From NCBI RefSeq assembly GCF_030010625.1, contig NZ_JASCXN010000034.1, positions 1 through 64,000 on the forward strand: a stretch of 64,000 nucleotides of DNA. Direction: 5' to 3'. Position 1 is the first letter of the stretch; every line of letters starts with the position of its first letter. This DNA comes from Streptomyces sp. CC208A. Lineage in GTDB: Bacteria; Actinomycetota; Actinomycetes; Streptomycetales; Streptomycetaceae. The notes under the pieces were generated by a model. It was not told the DNA's origin, ran no database searches, and saw nothing but the letters and a program-made list of their open reading frames with translations. Below are positions 1-8,555 of this stretch, one piece after another. The translations under genes and the position numbers were made by a program.

Positions 1-1188
1 GACCGGCCCGCCGGTGAGGCCGCCCGAGACCGGGAAGCCGTGCAACCAGTCGACCTTGTCGTGCAGGTCGGTCTCGGAGAAAGCGGACAGCATGGCGTTG
101 CGGGCCTTCGCCCCGTCGCCGGCCGGGTGGTACAGCTGGGTGCCCATCTCGCGGGCGACGAGCTGCGCCTTGGCCGTGCGGTCGTAGCGCTCGGAGGCGT
201 ACTTCCGCAGGCTCGGGGCGATGGCGTCGCGGTCGAGGAGTTCACCGAGGGCGACAGCGTCCTCCAGAGCCATGCACGCGCCCTGGGCGGCGTACTGGAG
301 CATGGGATGGGCGGCGTCGCCGAGGAGCGTCACCCGGCCGTCCGTCCAGTCGCCGACGGGGTCACGGTCGCACAGGACCCAGGTCCTCCAGTCCTCGCCG
401 AGTTCCAGCAGACGGCGGGTGGTGTCGCCCAGGCCGGGGAACTCCGACAGCACGTGGGTACGGTCGACGGGCTCCCCGGCGACGGCGACGGTCGCGCCGT
501 CGTCGCGGGTGGCGGCGAGATTCAGGTACTCGCCACCGCCGATCGCGTAGTGGACGAAGTGCCACGCGGGCCCCGCCCACAGGGTGACGGCGTTCCAGCG
601 CAGGTCCTCGGGCACCTTCTCCATCGGGATCACGGAGCGGTAGATGGTGTGGCCGGACACCCGGGGTTCGCCGTCGCCGACGAGCTGGGCGCGGACCACG
701 GAGCGGATGCCGTCCGCGCCGATCAGCGCGTCGCCGGTGACCGAGGTGCCGTCCGCCAGAGCGACCGTGACCCTCTCGGCGTCCTGCGTGTAGCCGGTCA
801 CCGACGCGCCCGCGACCAGCGTGACGCGGGAGGCGGCGCGGCAGGCCCGCAGCAGCGGCTCGTACAGGTCGCCGCGGTGCACGACGGCGTACGGGTTGCG
901 GAACCGCGCGCGGTAGGACTCGGTGAGCGGCATGCGGGCCACGCACGCGCCCGACGTGCCGTCCATGAAACGCAGTTCGTCGATGAAGACGGCCCTGTCG
1001 CGGACGTCCGCGCCCACGCCGAGGCGGTCCAGGGCCCAGAAGGCGTTAGGGCCCAGCTGGATGCCGGCACCGAGCTCCTCGAAGGCCCGGCGGCGTTCCA
1101 GCACGACGACGTCGTGCCCCTGCCGCTCGACGCTCAGCGCGGCGGCCAGCCCGCCGATGCCGCCCCCGGCGACAATGATCCTCGCCAT
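1..1188 (-). CDS. FAD-dependent aromatic monooxygenase (salicylate/3-hydroxybenzoate hydroxylase type), 3' end outside window
   Basis: The reading frame starts at ATG 1188 and runs off the left edge, so 396 codons are visible and the C-terminus is missing. Residues about 4-20 hold the dinucleotide-binding motif GGGIGG, and residues about 290-305 hold the second FAD motif GDAAHPMLQYAAQGA. Both are typical of single-component NAD(P)H flavin hydroxylases. Family members hydroxylate aromatic acids, sometimes with loss of the carboxyl group. The gene is downstream of the genes that would make 3-hydroxyanthranilate, so that compound or an amide of it is the natural substrate guess; this is inference. 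A GGAAGGGA ribosome-binding site lies about 13 nt before the ATG. About 100 nt separate it from the gene upstream, probably within the same transcript. Confidence 0.85.
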   Translation of the reverse strand, partial: MARIIVAGGGIGGLAAALSVERQGHDVVVLERRRAFEELGAGIQLGPNAFWALDRLGVGADVRDRAVFIDELRFMDGTSGACVARMPLTESYRARFRNPYAVVHRGDLYEPLLRACRAASRVTLVAGASVTGYTQDAERVTVALADGTSVTGDALIGADGIRSVVRAQLVGDGEPRVSGHTIYRSVIPMEKVPEDLRWNAVTLWAGPAWHFVHYAIGGGEYLNLAATRDDGATVAVAGEPVDRTHVLSEFPGLGDTTRRLLELGEDWRTWVLCDRDPVGDWTDGRVTLLGDAAHPMLQYAAQGACMALEDAVALGELLDRDAIAPSLRKYASERYDRTAKAQLVAREMGTQLYHPAGDGAKARNAMLSAFSETDLHDKVDWLHGFPVSGGLTGGPV

Positions 1189-1290
1189 GATGTGTGAACA
1201 GTCCCTTCCATGTCGGTGTGATGCGCTCGGAGCCCGGGACGCGCGCGGTCAGGGCCTCCGCCGGGAGGCGGTGCCGGTGGGCGTCGTCGC

Positions 1291-1623
1291 TCACTCCTCC
1301 AGCGCGAGTCCGCGGCCGGTGAGGGCCGTCGTGGAGAACAGCCCCTCGACGGTGGCCTCGACGTCGAAGGCGGACACGGAAGTCGGGGGACGGCCGATGA
1401 GTTCGGCGGCCCGCGGCGCCAGCGGAACCGCGGCGGCCTCGGCGGACTCCCACAGGAGCACCGCGCCCCAGCGCTGCCGCGCCGTGTCCGAGATCCAGAA
1501 CTTCAGCCGCAGGCCGGGCACCTGGGCGAAGCGGTCCATGGCCTCGTCCCGCAGGAACGGGCGCAGGGATTGCACCGTCTGCGCGGAGTCGGCGAGGTCC
1601 CACCACACGATCACCGCGTGCAC
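1291..1623 (-). CDS. Small dimeric alpha/beta-barrel-type protein (monooxygenase or EthD-like fold), function unknown
   Basis: This 110-residue protein starts at GTG 1623, 13 nt inside the end of the phzE-like gene, so the two are probably translationally coupled. It opens with a beta strand (HAVIVWWDL), continues with a helix and the segment VPGLRLKFWISDT, and then a hydrophobic strand GAVLLWES. This layout resembles YdhR-like and antibiotic-biosynthesis monooxygenase-type ferredoxin-fold proteins. Such proteins in biosynthetic operons act as cofactor-free oxygenases, cyclases or accessory subunits. No catalytic residue can be assigned. The fold assignment rests on length and hydrophobic pattern alone. 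Confidence 0.6.
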   Translation of the reverse strand: MHAVIVWWDLADSAQTVQSLRPFLRDEAMDRFAQVPGLRLKFWISDTARQRWGAVLLWESAEAAAVPLAPRAAELIGRPPTSVSAFDVEATVEGLFSTTALTGRGLALEE

Positions 1624-3563
1624 GAGCGCAGCACCTCCGTCAGCTGGGACGCGGTGATGGCCATGCCGTGCTGGGAGAGCACCGACTCGGCGTGGAACTG
1701 CAGGGAGGCGAACCCGCTGCCGCGCAGGGCGTGGACCTCGCCGCTCTCGGGGTCGCGGCAGATCTCCACGACGCCGCGGACGGGGTGCTCGGTCTTGTCG
1801 GAGTCGGAGCGCGCGGCGAAGGTGTTGTAGAAGCCGACGCGCTCCCGCTGCCCGAAGAGGTCGATCTCGCGCTGCACGCCCTGGTTGGGGGTGTCCCGCC
1901 GGACCAGCGGCAGGCCGAGGAGCGTGGCGAGTACCTGGTGGCTCAGGCAGACCGCCAGGAACGGCCGCCGGCTTTCCAGCAGCCGGCTGACGGTGCCGCG
2001 CAGATGCGCGATCTTGGGGTCGTCCGTGACGCGCGGGTCGCCCGGTCCTGGGCCCATCACGACCAGGTCGTGGGCGTCGGTGTCGTACGGCTCGTCGAAC
2101 CGCCGCACCGTCACCGTGAGGCCGAGCGAGGCGAGCTGGTGCCCGATCATGGAGGTGAAGGTGTCCTCGGCGTCCACCACCAGCACGCTGAGACCGGCCA
2201 GTTCGGTGGCCCGCGCGGCGGCGTCCTCGACGGCGCCGGTCAGCCAGAAGTCGGCAATGGTCTCGTTGCGCCGGGCGAGCGCGCTGAGGACCTGCGGCTC
2301 GGTGGCGAGGCGGGTGGAGCCCGCGCCGTCCAGCGCCGCGAGCAGCCCGGCCGCCTTCGCGCGGGTCTCGGCGACCTCGGACGCCGGGTCGGAGTGGCGC
2401 ACCAGCGTCGCCCCGACGCCGATCCGCAGTCGGCCGGAGCGGTCGAGGTCGGCGGTGCGGATGAGGATGGCGGAGTCCATGGCGCGGGCGCCGGAGACGT
2501 CCCGGCCGATGAGGGCGGCGACGCCGCTGTAGTAGCCGCGTCCTGCGGGCTCGTATCTGCTGATGACCTTGGCCGCGCTCTCCAGCGGGGAGCCGGTGAC
2601 GGTCGGTGCGAACAGCGTCTCGCGCAGGATGTCGCGCACGTCACGGGTGGTGCGGCCCTCGATGAAGTACTCGGTGTGCGCCAGCCGCGCCATCTCCTTG
2701 AGATAGGGGCCGGTCACCCGGCCGCCGGTCTCGCAGATCCGGGCCATCATCTTCAGTTCCTCGTCGACGACCATGTACAGCTCGTCGGTCTCCTTGGGGT
2801 CGCCGAGGAAGTCGAGTACGCCGCTGAGGGCGGGGCCGCCGGCCGGGTAGCGGTAGGTGCCGCTGATGGGGTTCATCACGGCGGTGCCGTCGCGCAGGCT
2901 GACGTGCCGCTCGGGCGTCGCGCCGATGAACGTGCGCTCGCCGGTGTGGATCAGGAACGTCCAGTAGGCGCCGGTCTCGCGTTCGAGGAGCCGCCGGAAG
3001 AACGACAGGGCGACGGCGGGGGTGTATCCGGTGATGTCCGCGGTGAAGGAGCGCTTGATGACGAAGTTGGCGCCCTCGCCGGTGCCGATCTCGTCGGCGA
3101 TCACCCGGCGCACCACCGAGGCGTAGGTGTCGTCGTCCGGTTCGAAGCGGCCGTCCGTCAGGGACACCGGCAGATCGGGCAGCCGGCGCAGGGTCGCGCC
3201 GAGCGGCAGGGTGTCCTGCTCGTCCACCTTCAGGGCGAGCAGGGGTTCGCCGTCGTCGGCGGCGGCGAACCCGCGCTCGGCGAGCTGCCGGTAGGGCACC
3301 AGGACGAGCACCTCGTGCCCGCCGCCCGTGCCGTCGGCTCCGTCTCCGGCCGGTGTGTCCTCCAGCGGTATGTCCGCCAGCGAGTCGCATGCGGTGATGT
3401 CGCCGAGCAGGAGGTCGACGACGCCGGGGCCGGTGGTGTGCGGCCGGTGCAGGAGGGCGAAGGCGGGCGGGTGGTCGTCGAGGACCCGCGTCAGCAGGTC
3501 GGCGTGGTGCGTGGCGTCGTGGTGCGTGGTGCGGTGTGTGGCGTCGTGGCGCGGGTCGGTCAC
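1611..3563 (-). CDS. phzE: 2-amino-2-deoxyisochorismate synthase (PhzE-type fused anthranilate synthase)
   Basis: This is a 650-residue fusion in PhzE order. Residues about 1-450 form the chorismate-binding anthranilate synthase I domain (KRSFTADITGYTPAVALSFF, GTYRYPAGG, KETDELYMVVDEELKMMARI). Residues about 455-650 form a class I glutamine amidotransferase with nucleophile Cys in AVCLSHQ (about 537) and the His/Glu pair in QFHAES (about 623). PhzE-type enzymes add ammonia from glutamine to chorismate and keep the pyruvyl group, giving 2-amino-2-deoxyisochorismate (ADIC). The open frame extends upstream, but the GTG at 3563 is the likely start because it forms a GTGA overlap with the stop of the isochorismatase gene. 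The isochorismatase next door argues for ADIC rather than anthranilate as product. Confidence 0.9.
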   Translation of the reverse strand: MTDPRHDATHRTTHHDATHHADLLTRVLDDHPPAFALLHRPHTTGPGVVDLLLGDITACDSLADIPLEDTPAGDGADGTGGGHEVLVLVPYRQLAERGFAAADDGEPLLALKVDEQDTLPLGATLRRLPDLPVSLTDGRFEPDDDTYASVVRRVIADEIGTGEGANFVIKRSFTADITGYTPAVALSFFRRLLERETGAYWTFLIHTGERTFIGATPERHVSLRDGTAVMNPISGTYRYPAGGPALSGVLDFLGDPKETDELYMVVDEELKMMARICETGGRVTGPYLKEMARLAHTEYFIEGRTTRDVRDILRETLFAPTVTGSPLESAAKVISRYEPAGRGYYSGVAALIGRDVSGARAMDSAILIRTADLDRSGRLRIGVGATLVRHSDPASEVAETRAKAAGLLAALDGAGSTRLATEPQVLSALARRNETIADFWLTGAVEDAAARATELAGLSVLVVDAEDTFTSMIGHQLASLGLTVTVRRFDEPYDTDAHDLVVMGPGPGDPRVTDDPKIAHLRGTVSRLLESRRPFLAVCLSHQVLATLLGLPLVRRDTPNQGVQREIDLFGQRERVGFYNTFAARSDSDKTEHPVRGVVEICRDPESGEVHALRGSGFASLQFHAESVLSQHGMAITASQLTEVLRSCTR

Positions 3564-4219
3564 CGGGCGTCCTCCAGCTCGGTCAGCAGCTGCTTGGTGG
3601 TGGCCACGCGGGCGCAGCGCTCCGCCGCGTAGGTCAGGGCCAGCCGGTGGTAGGCGGCGGAGAAGTCGGCCGTCGCGTCCGCGACCAGGAACGGCTGGAT
3701 GTCGTGGGTGAAGGAGTCCACCGCGCTCATCAGCACGCCGACGTGGGCGTAGACGCCGCAGATGATGAGCTGGTCGCGGCCCGCCTCCCGCATCCGCTCC
3801 AGCAGGTCGGTGCGTACGAAGGCGCTGTAGCGCCATTTGGTGAGCAGCCAGTCCTGGGGCGCGGGCGCCAGCTCGTCGACCACCTGGCGGTCCTCGGGGG
3901 ACGTGCGCATGCCCGGTCCCCAGAAGTCGCGCAGCAGACCGCGCTGTTCGGCGGTCATGTCGCCGGGCTGGGCGGTGTACGCCACTGGGATTCCGGCGGC
4001 GGCGCACCGCTCGCGCAGCAGGGCCGCGTTGCGTACCAGCGGACCGCCGGGGGAGTCGCCGGCCGCGAACGGCCGGAGGAAGTAGCGCTGCATGTCGTGG
4101 ACCAGCAGGACGGCCCGGCGTGGGTCGGGGGTCCAGGACACCGTGCCGGGCGGCAGGTCGCCCTCGGCGGGCATCGGGTAGGACTCGATGGGCGGGATGC
4201 CCGGAGCGGGCGCGGTCAC
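3560..4219 (-). CDS. phzD: Isochorismatase-family enzyme, PhzD-type (ADIC to 2,3-dihydro-3-hydroxyanthranilate)
   Basis: The 219-residue protein matches PhzD/EntB isochorismatases along its whole length. The catalytic Asp is in LLVHDMQRYFLRP (residue 42) and the catalytic Lys in LLTKWRYSAF (residue 128). GVYAHVG (about 155-161) stands where cysteine hydrolases of this superfamily carry their Cys, as is usual for vinyl-ether-cleaving members. It would remove pyruvate from ADIC to give trans-2,3-dihydro-3-hydroxyanthranilic acid (DHHA). GTG 4219 was chosen over the more upstream GTG 4240 because GAGGAGA precedes it at good spacing and because known PhzD proteins begin close to this point. The ribosome-binding site overlaps the end of the upstream dehydrogenase gene. 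Confidence 0.9.
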   Translation of the reverse strand: MTAPAPGIPPIESYPMPAEGDLPPGTVSWTPDPRRAVLLVHDMQRYFLRPFAAGDSPGGPLVRNAALLRERCAAAGIPVAYTAQPGDMTAEQRGLLRDFWGPGMRTSPEDRQVVDELAPAPQDWLLTKWRYSAFVRTDLLERMREAGRDQLIICGVYAHVGVLMSAVDSFTHDIQPFLVADATADFSAAYHRLALTYAAERCARVATTKQLLTELEDAR

Positions 4220-4229
4220 TGTGTTCTCC

Positions 4230-5003
4230 TCACTGGACACCGAGAGTCGCCCCGCCGTCCACGGTCAGACTGTGCAGAGTGATGTGGCCGGCCTCGTCCG
4301 ACAGCAGGAAGGCGACCGCTTCGGCGATGTCCTCGGGCCGGGCGACCTTGCCGAGGGGGATGCCGGTCTTGAACGCCGAGGGCGTTCCGGCCACGGAGGT
4401 GCGTATGGCGGTGTCGCCCTCGTGCATGCCGCGCAGCATCGGGGTGTCCGTGGAGCCGGGGGCGACCACGTTGCAGCGGATGCCGTACGGGGCCACTTCC
4501 AGGCCCAGGCACTTGGTGAACGCGGTCGCCGCGGCCTTGGAGGCGGCATACGCGGCCATCTCGGTACGGGCGGTGCCGGCCGCGTTGGAGGCGACCGTGA
4601 CGACGGCCCCGCCGCCCCGGGCCATCATGCGGTTCACCACCGCACGGGACATGTGGAAGACCCCGGTGGCGTTGACGGCGAAGGTGTCCGCCCAGTCCTG
4701 GTCGGTGAGCTTGCGGGCCTCGCCGAGTCGCAGCACGCCCGCCGCGTTGACCAGGTGGTCGACCGGTCCCACGGTGTCCTCGACGGTGCCGACGGCGCGG
4801 TCGACGTCCGCGCTCGACGTCACGTCGGCGGGGACGGCGGTGACCCGCAGCCCCTGGGCCGTCAGCCGGTCCACGGACTCCGTCAGCCGGGCGGGGTCCC
4901 TGTCCACGGCGGCGACCCGGGCGCCGCGCTCCGCGAGGGTGCGCGCGACGGCTTCGCCGATCCCCCCGGCCGCCCCGGTGACCAGGGCGATCCTGTCTTC
5001 CAT
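4230..5003 (-). CDS. Short-chain dehydrogenase, EntA/DhbA type (DHHA to 3-hydroxyanthranilate)
   Basis: This is a 257-residue classical SDR. The NAD-binding motif TGAAGGIG is near residues 9-16, NAAG near 86-89, and the catalytic Tyr-x-x-x-Lys is YAASK (152-156). The C-terminus LTVDGGATLGVQ resembles 2,3-dihydro-2,3-dihydroxybenzoate dehydrogenases. With the PhzE- and PhzD-like neighbours, the expected reaction is oxidation of DHHA to the aromatic 3-hydroxyanthranilate, as proposed for benzoxazole antibiotic clusters. Phenazine clusters lack this step and use PhzF instead, so this gene separates the pathway from phenazine synthesis. ATG 5003 follows GGAGGAAG directly; the longer open frame upstream has no good start. 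Confidence 0.85.
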   Translation of the reverse strand: MEDRIALVTGAAGGIGEAVARTLAERGARVAAVDRDPARLTESVDRLTAQGLRVTAVPADVTSSADVDRAVGTVEDTVGPVDHLVNAAGVLRLGEARKLTDQDWADTFAVNATGVFHMSRAVVNRMMARGGGAVVTVASNAAGTARTEMAAYAASKAAATAFTKCLGLEVAPYGIRCNVVAPGSTDTPMLRGMHEGDTAIRTSVAGTPSAFKTGIPLGKVARPEDIAEAVAFLLSDEAGHITLHSLTVDGGATLGVQ

Positions 5004-5064
5004 GCTTCCTCCGTACGGGGTACGTGGTGGTGTGTGCTGTGCCGCGCCGGGATGCCGGTGCCCG

Positions 5065-6234
5065 TCAGCCGCGCCAGGCCGAGACCGCCTCGACGGCCTG
5101 TGCGGGGTTGAGCCGCGGGTCACAGAAGCTCAGGTACTTCTCGCCGACGCGGTCGAGGTACGAGGCGTTGCGCACGCACTCGGTGACCGTCTCCGGCGTC
5201 GTCTCCAGATGCAGCCCGCCGGCCGTGCCGCCGTTCTCGCGCACCGCCTGCTGGAACGCGTCGATCTCCCGTACGACGGTCTCCAGGAACCGGGTCTTCA
5301 GCCCGTTCGGGCCGCTGACCGTGTTGCCGTGCATGGGGTCGCTGAGCCAGATGACCGGATGCCCCGCCGAGGCGACGGCCCGGACCAGTTCCGGCAGCCG
5401 TTCGGCCGCGGCCTCCGCGCCCATCCGGGCGATCAGGGTGAGCCGGCCGGACCGCCGCCCGGGGTCCAGCTTCTCGCACAGGGCGAGCAGTTCGTCCACC
5501 GCGATGCCGGGGCCGACCTTGCAGGCGACCGGGTTGCTGACGGCGGCGAGCAGCGCGACGTGCGCGCCGTCGACCTGCCGGGTGCGCTCCCCGATCCACG
5601 GCCAGTGCGTGGAGGTCAGCAGCAGGGAGCCGTCCGGCTCCCGGCGCAGCAGGGGAAGCTCGTAGTCGAGCAGCAGGGCCTCGTGGCTGGTCCACACGGG
5701 CGGTTCGAGGCGGTGCCTGCGGGGTGTGCGCCAGCCGAGGTGGTGCATCGCGTCGCTGGCGGCGCGGTAACCGGACAGCAGGTGCGCCGGGTCGGGGCGG
5801 CGGCCCTCCGGGTCCGGCTCGGGGCGGTTGACCATGTGGCCCCGGTAGACGGGCAGTTCCACGCCGCCGACGATCTCGGTGGGCCGGGAGCGCGGCTTGC
5901 CGAACTGGCCGGCCAGCCGGCCCACCCGCAGCACCGGCTTCGGCGAGGCCAGCTTCATGGTGCCCGCCAGTACGTCGAGCAGGGCGGCCTTGCGGGCGAT
6001 GTCCGACGGGTTGCATTCGGCCGGGTCCTCGGCGCAGTCACCCGCCTGCATGATCTGGACGTGCCCGGCGGCGGCCTCCAGCAGGAGGTCGCTCAGCCGG
6101 TGCACGGCCTCGGCGTCGACCAGCGGCGGCATGTGCGCCAGCTCGTCGCGGACCTGGGACACGCGCTGTTCGTCTGACCAGTCGGGCTGTTGGGGGGCGG
6201 GCAGCGTACGCAGATGCGATGACATGTCGGTCAC
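5065..6234 (-). CDS. Class II 3-deoxy-D-arabino-heptulosonate 7-phosphate (DAHP) synthase
   Basis: The 389-residue sequence has the plant/actinobacterial class II DAHP synthase signatures: QIMQAGDCAED (about 55-65), KPVLRVGRLAGQFGKPRS (about 95-112), RTRQVDGAHVALLA, VGPGIAVDELL, ARMGAE, WLSDPMHGN and GGLHLETTPETVTEC. It joins phosphoenolpyruvate and erythrose 4-phosphate, the first step of the shikimate pathway. A copy inside a biosynthetic operon usually serves to raise chorismate supply past feedback control. GTG 6234 is the likely start; ATG 6225 is in frame and possible. The coding frame of the preceding 120 nt is repeat-rich and unlike protein. Confidence 0.92.
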   Translation of the reverse strand: MTDMSSHLRTLPAPQQPDWSDEQRVSQVRDELAHMPPLVDAEAVHRLSDLLLEAAAGHVQIMQAGDCAEDPAECNPSDIARKAALLDVLAGTMKLASPKPVLRVGRLAGQFGKPRSRPTEIVGGVELPVYRGHMVNRPEPDPEGRRPDPAHLLSGYRAASDAMHHLGWRTPRRHRLEPPVWTSHEALLLDYELPLLRREPDGSLLLTSTHWPWIGERTRQVDGAHVALLAAVSNPVACKVGPGIAVDELLALCEKLDPGRRSGRLTLIARMGAEAAAERLPELVRAVASAGHPVIWLSDPMHGNTVSGPNGLKTRFLETVVREIDAFQQAVRENGGTAGGLHLETTPETVTECVRNASYLDRVGEKYLSFCDPRLNPAQAVEAVSAWRG

Positions 6235-6311
6235 GGGAACCCCACGGGTGATAGGCCGGTACACCGTTCTGGGACGGCATCGGGGAAGCGGGTGCGAGTG
6301 GTAGGGGTGAG

Positions 6312-6387
6312 GGCACGGGCACGGGCATGGGCACGGCGCCGGCCGGCGGCCGGGCATGCGGCCGACGCCGGTGGCGGTGCCGTGCCC
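6312..6387. repeat. GGGCAC hexamer repeats and a possible stem-loop between amide synthetase and DAHP synthase genes
   Basis: Four near-perfect tandem copies of GGGCAC/T lie at about 6312-6335. The segment GGGCACGGCGCC (6329-6340) can pair with GGTGCCGTGCCC (6376-6387), with 11 of 12 positions matching, across a GC-rich loop. It sits in the 178-nt gap after the amide synthetase stop codon and before the DAHP synthase start. It could act as an attenuator or partial terminator; that role is inference. Confidence 0.4.
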
Positions 6388-6412
6388 GCGTGGGTGTGGG
6401 TATGGGCGCCGG

Positions 6413-8263
6413 TCAGAGCTCGACGCGGACGTCGTAGTCGGAGACCCAGGTGTTGAACTCGATCAGGCGCTCGAGGACGGCGCGGGCGCTCCAGGGACCG
6501 CCGACCGCGAAGGAGCCCACGGGCCGGTCGAGCAACCGACGCACCTCCTCCTCGGAGACGATGCGCAGCACCGGGGCGTTCTCGGTGAGGATCTCCTCGA
6601 CCTTCTGCCGCAGGGCGAGTTCGTACGAGCCGTCCTGGGTGGACGGGTACGGGTTCTTCTTCCGGTCCAGGACCGAGTCGGGGAGCACACCGCGCATCGC
6701 CGCGCGCAGCAGGCTCTTCTCCCGCCCGTCGAAGTTCTTCATCGACCAGGGGGTGTTGTAGACGTACTCGACCAGTCGGTGGTCGGTGAACGGCACCCGG
6801 ACCTCCAGGCTGACCGCCATGCTGACGCGGTCCTTGCGGTCCAGGAGGAAGTTCTCCCACCGGGTGATGTTGAGGTAGGTCAGCTCGCGCATCCGGGCCT
6901 CGTGGCCGCTCTCGCCGGGCAGGCGCGGGACCTCCTCCAGCGCCTCCGTGTAGCGCTGCTTGACGTAGTCGGTGAGGCCGAGACGGTCCCACAGCCCGAC
7001 GTCGCGCAGCGCGCCGATGCCACCGGCCTTCTCGAAGGGGTGGTGCCAGGGGAAGCTGTCGAGCTCCACGGCCTCCTTGTCGTGGAACCAGGTGTAGCCA
7101 CCGAACAGTTCGTCGGCCGCCTCGCCCGAGAGCGCCACCGTCATGCGCTCCTTGAGCGCGCGGCACAGCAGGAAGAGGGAGTACTCCATGTCACCGGTGG
7201 ACACCGGCAGGTCCTGCGCCCGCAGCACCGCGCCGCGGACCTCCGGGTCGAGGATGTCGTCGTTGTCCAGCTCGACGATGATGTGCTCGGCACCGACCCG
7301 CTCGGCCACCTCGATGGCGAACGGGGTGTCCGGGTCCTCCCACTGGACGTTCGACTCGAAGCGCTGCTCGTGTCCCACGAAGTCCACGGAGAAGGCGCGG
7401 ATCGGCTCGGTGATGCCACGCCGGGCGCGGGCGGCCGCCGCGAGCGCGGTGACGGCGCTGGAGTCCAGACCGCCGGAGAGCAGGGTGCCGACGGTGACGT
7501 CCGCGATGAGCTGCCGGTCGACGATGTCCTCCAGCAGGGCCCGCACGTGGGCCACCGTGGTCTCCAGGTCGTCGGTGTGCTCGCGGGCCTCCAGCTTCCA
7601 GTACGTCAGGACGCTGCTGCCGTCGCGCGAGAACCGCATCACGGTGGCCGGCAGCACCTCGCGCATGCCCTTGAACACCGCGTGGCCGGGCGTCTTGACG
7701 ATGGAGAAGATCTCCCGCAGGCCCTCGGCGTCGACGACCGCCTCGACCTCGTCGTGGGCGAGGATGGCCTTGGGCTCGGAGCCGAAGACCACGCCGTCCG
7801 CGGTCGGGTAGTAGTAGAGGGGCTTGACGCCCATCCGGTCCCGGACCAGGAGGAGTTCCTCGGTACGCGGGTCCCAGATGGCGAACGCGTAGATGCCGTT
7901 GAGGCGCTCGGCGAACGAGGCTCCCCACTCCAGGTAGGCCCGCAGCACCACCTCGGTGTCGCTGGACGTGCGGAACTCGTGTCCCAGCGCGCCCAGTTCG
8001 TCCCGCAGCTCCTGGAAGTTGTACACCTCGCCGGTGTACGTGATGACCGGGAGGCTGTCGTCCTCCCCGGCGGTCATGGGCTGCCGTCCGCCCTCCAGGT
8101 CGATGACCGCGAGCCGGCGGTGCCCGAGTACCGCGTGCTCCGACGTCCACAGGCCGCCGGCGTCGGGACCCCGGCAGATCATGGTCTCGGTCATCGCGGA
8201 GGCCACCTCGACCGACCCGCTCAGGTCGCGTCCGTAACTCACCCATCCAGCCAGTCCGCACAT
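6413..8263 (-). CDS. Asparagine-synthetase-like glutamine-dependent amide synthetase
   Basis: This is a 616-residue two-domain protein. The N-terminal Ntn glutaminase starts with the essential Cys2 (MCGLAGW) and has RGPDAGG and YTGEVYNF. The C-terminal ATP-pyrophosphatase domain has the PP-loop SGGLDSS and the later LSGEAADELFGGY and RVPFTDHRLVEY motifs of the AsnB family. Besides asparagine formation, this family in secondary-metabolite clusters adenylates a carboxylic acid and attacks it with ammonia or an amine (for example PhzH-type phenazine carboxamide formation). Position at the head of the 3-hydroxyanthranilate operon suggests its substrate is that acid or a product derived from it. 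AAAGGA precedes ATG 8263. Confidence 0.88.
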   Translation of the reverse strand: MCGLAGWVSYGRDLSGSVEVASAMTETMICRGPDAGGLWTSEHAVLGHRRLAVIDLEGGRQPMTAGEDDSLPVITYTGEVYNFQELRDELGALGHEFRTSSDTEVVLRAYLEWGASFAERLNGIYAFAIWDPRTEELLLVRDRMGVKPLYYYPTADGVVFGSEPKAILAHDEVEAVVDAEGLREIFSIVKTPGHAVFKGMREVLPATVMRFSRDGSSVLTYWKLEAREHTDDLETTVAHVRALLEDIVDRQLIADVTVGTLLSGGLDSSAVTALAAAARARRGITEPIRAFSVDFVGHEQRFESNVQWEDPDTPFAIEVAERVGAEHIIVELDNDDILDPEVRGAVLRAQDLPVSTGDMEYSLFLLCRALKERMTVALSGEAADELFGGYTWFHDKEAVELDSFPWHHPFEKAGGIGALRDVGLWDRLGLTDYVKQRYTEALEEVPRLPGESGHEARMRELTYLNITRWENFLLDRKDRVSMAVSLEVRVPFTDHRLVEYVYNTPWSMKNFDGREKSLLRAAMRGVLPDSVLDRKKNPYPSTQDGSYELALRQKVEEILTENAPVLRIVSEEEVRRLLDRPVGSFAVGGPWSARAVLERLIEFNTWVSDYDVRVEL

Positions 8264-8300
8264 GGGAATTCAGGTCCTTTCATTGAACATAGGCGGGCGG

Positions 8301-8555
8301 TCAGAAAGCCTCTGCGTCATGGATCAGCACATGTCGCGTCAACTGAACCCGACTGGATACGTCGAGCTTCAGGAAAGCGTTCCGCACATGTGTGTTGACC
8401 GTATGCGGGGACACCATCAGTTCTTCGGCCACGGCACGATTGCTCAGTCCTGCGGCCACCAGACGGGCGACCTGCAATTCGGCTGGCGTCAGCGCGTTCC
8501 AGCCCGATCGTGACCTGCTTGGACGAGCCCTCCTCGTCGCCTTGAGCGTCTGCAT
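8301..8555 (-). CDS. Single-domain LuxR/GerE-type transcriptional regulator
   Basis: The 84-residue protein is essentially only a LuxR C-terminal helix-turn-helix: LTPAELQVARLVAAGLSNRAVAEEL followed by MVSPHTVNTHVRNAFLKLDVSSRVQLTR. No sensor, ATPase or receiver domain is present. Stand-alone GerE-like regulators of this size are known, but truncation of a longer ancestor cannot be excluded. It lies 37 nt upstream of the amide synthetase and reads in the same direction, so it is probably the pathway-specific regulator at the head of the operon. GGAAAG lies 7 nt before ATG 8555. Confidence 0.85.
   Translation of the reverse strand: MQTLKATRRARPSRSRSGWNALTPAELQVARLVAAGLSNRAVAEELMVSPHTVNTHVRNAFLKLDVSSRVQLTRHVLIHDAEAF

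Noticed and set aside
4120..6177. 685-residue plus-strand frame across SDR and DAHP synthase genes
   Set aside because: Antisense shadow of well-supported minus-strand genes; no domain pattern and no ribosome-binding site.
6231..6357. Longer N-terminus for the DAHP synthase
   Set aside because: The extension is repeat-encoded (CPCPCP) and lies before plausible GTG/ATG starts.
1611..8263. Phenazine biosynthesis cluster
   Set aside because: PhzD-, PhzE- and DAHP-synthase-like genes are present, but an EntA-like dehydrogenase replaces PhzF and no PhzA/B or PhzG was seen in the window.
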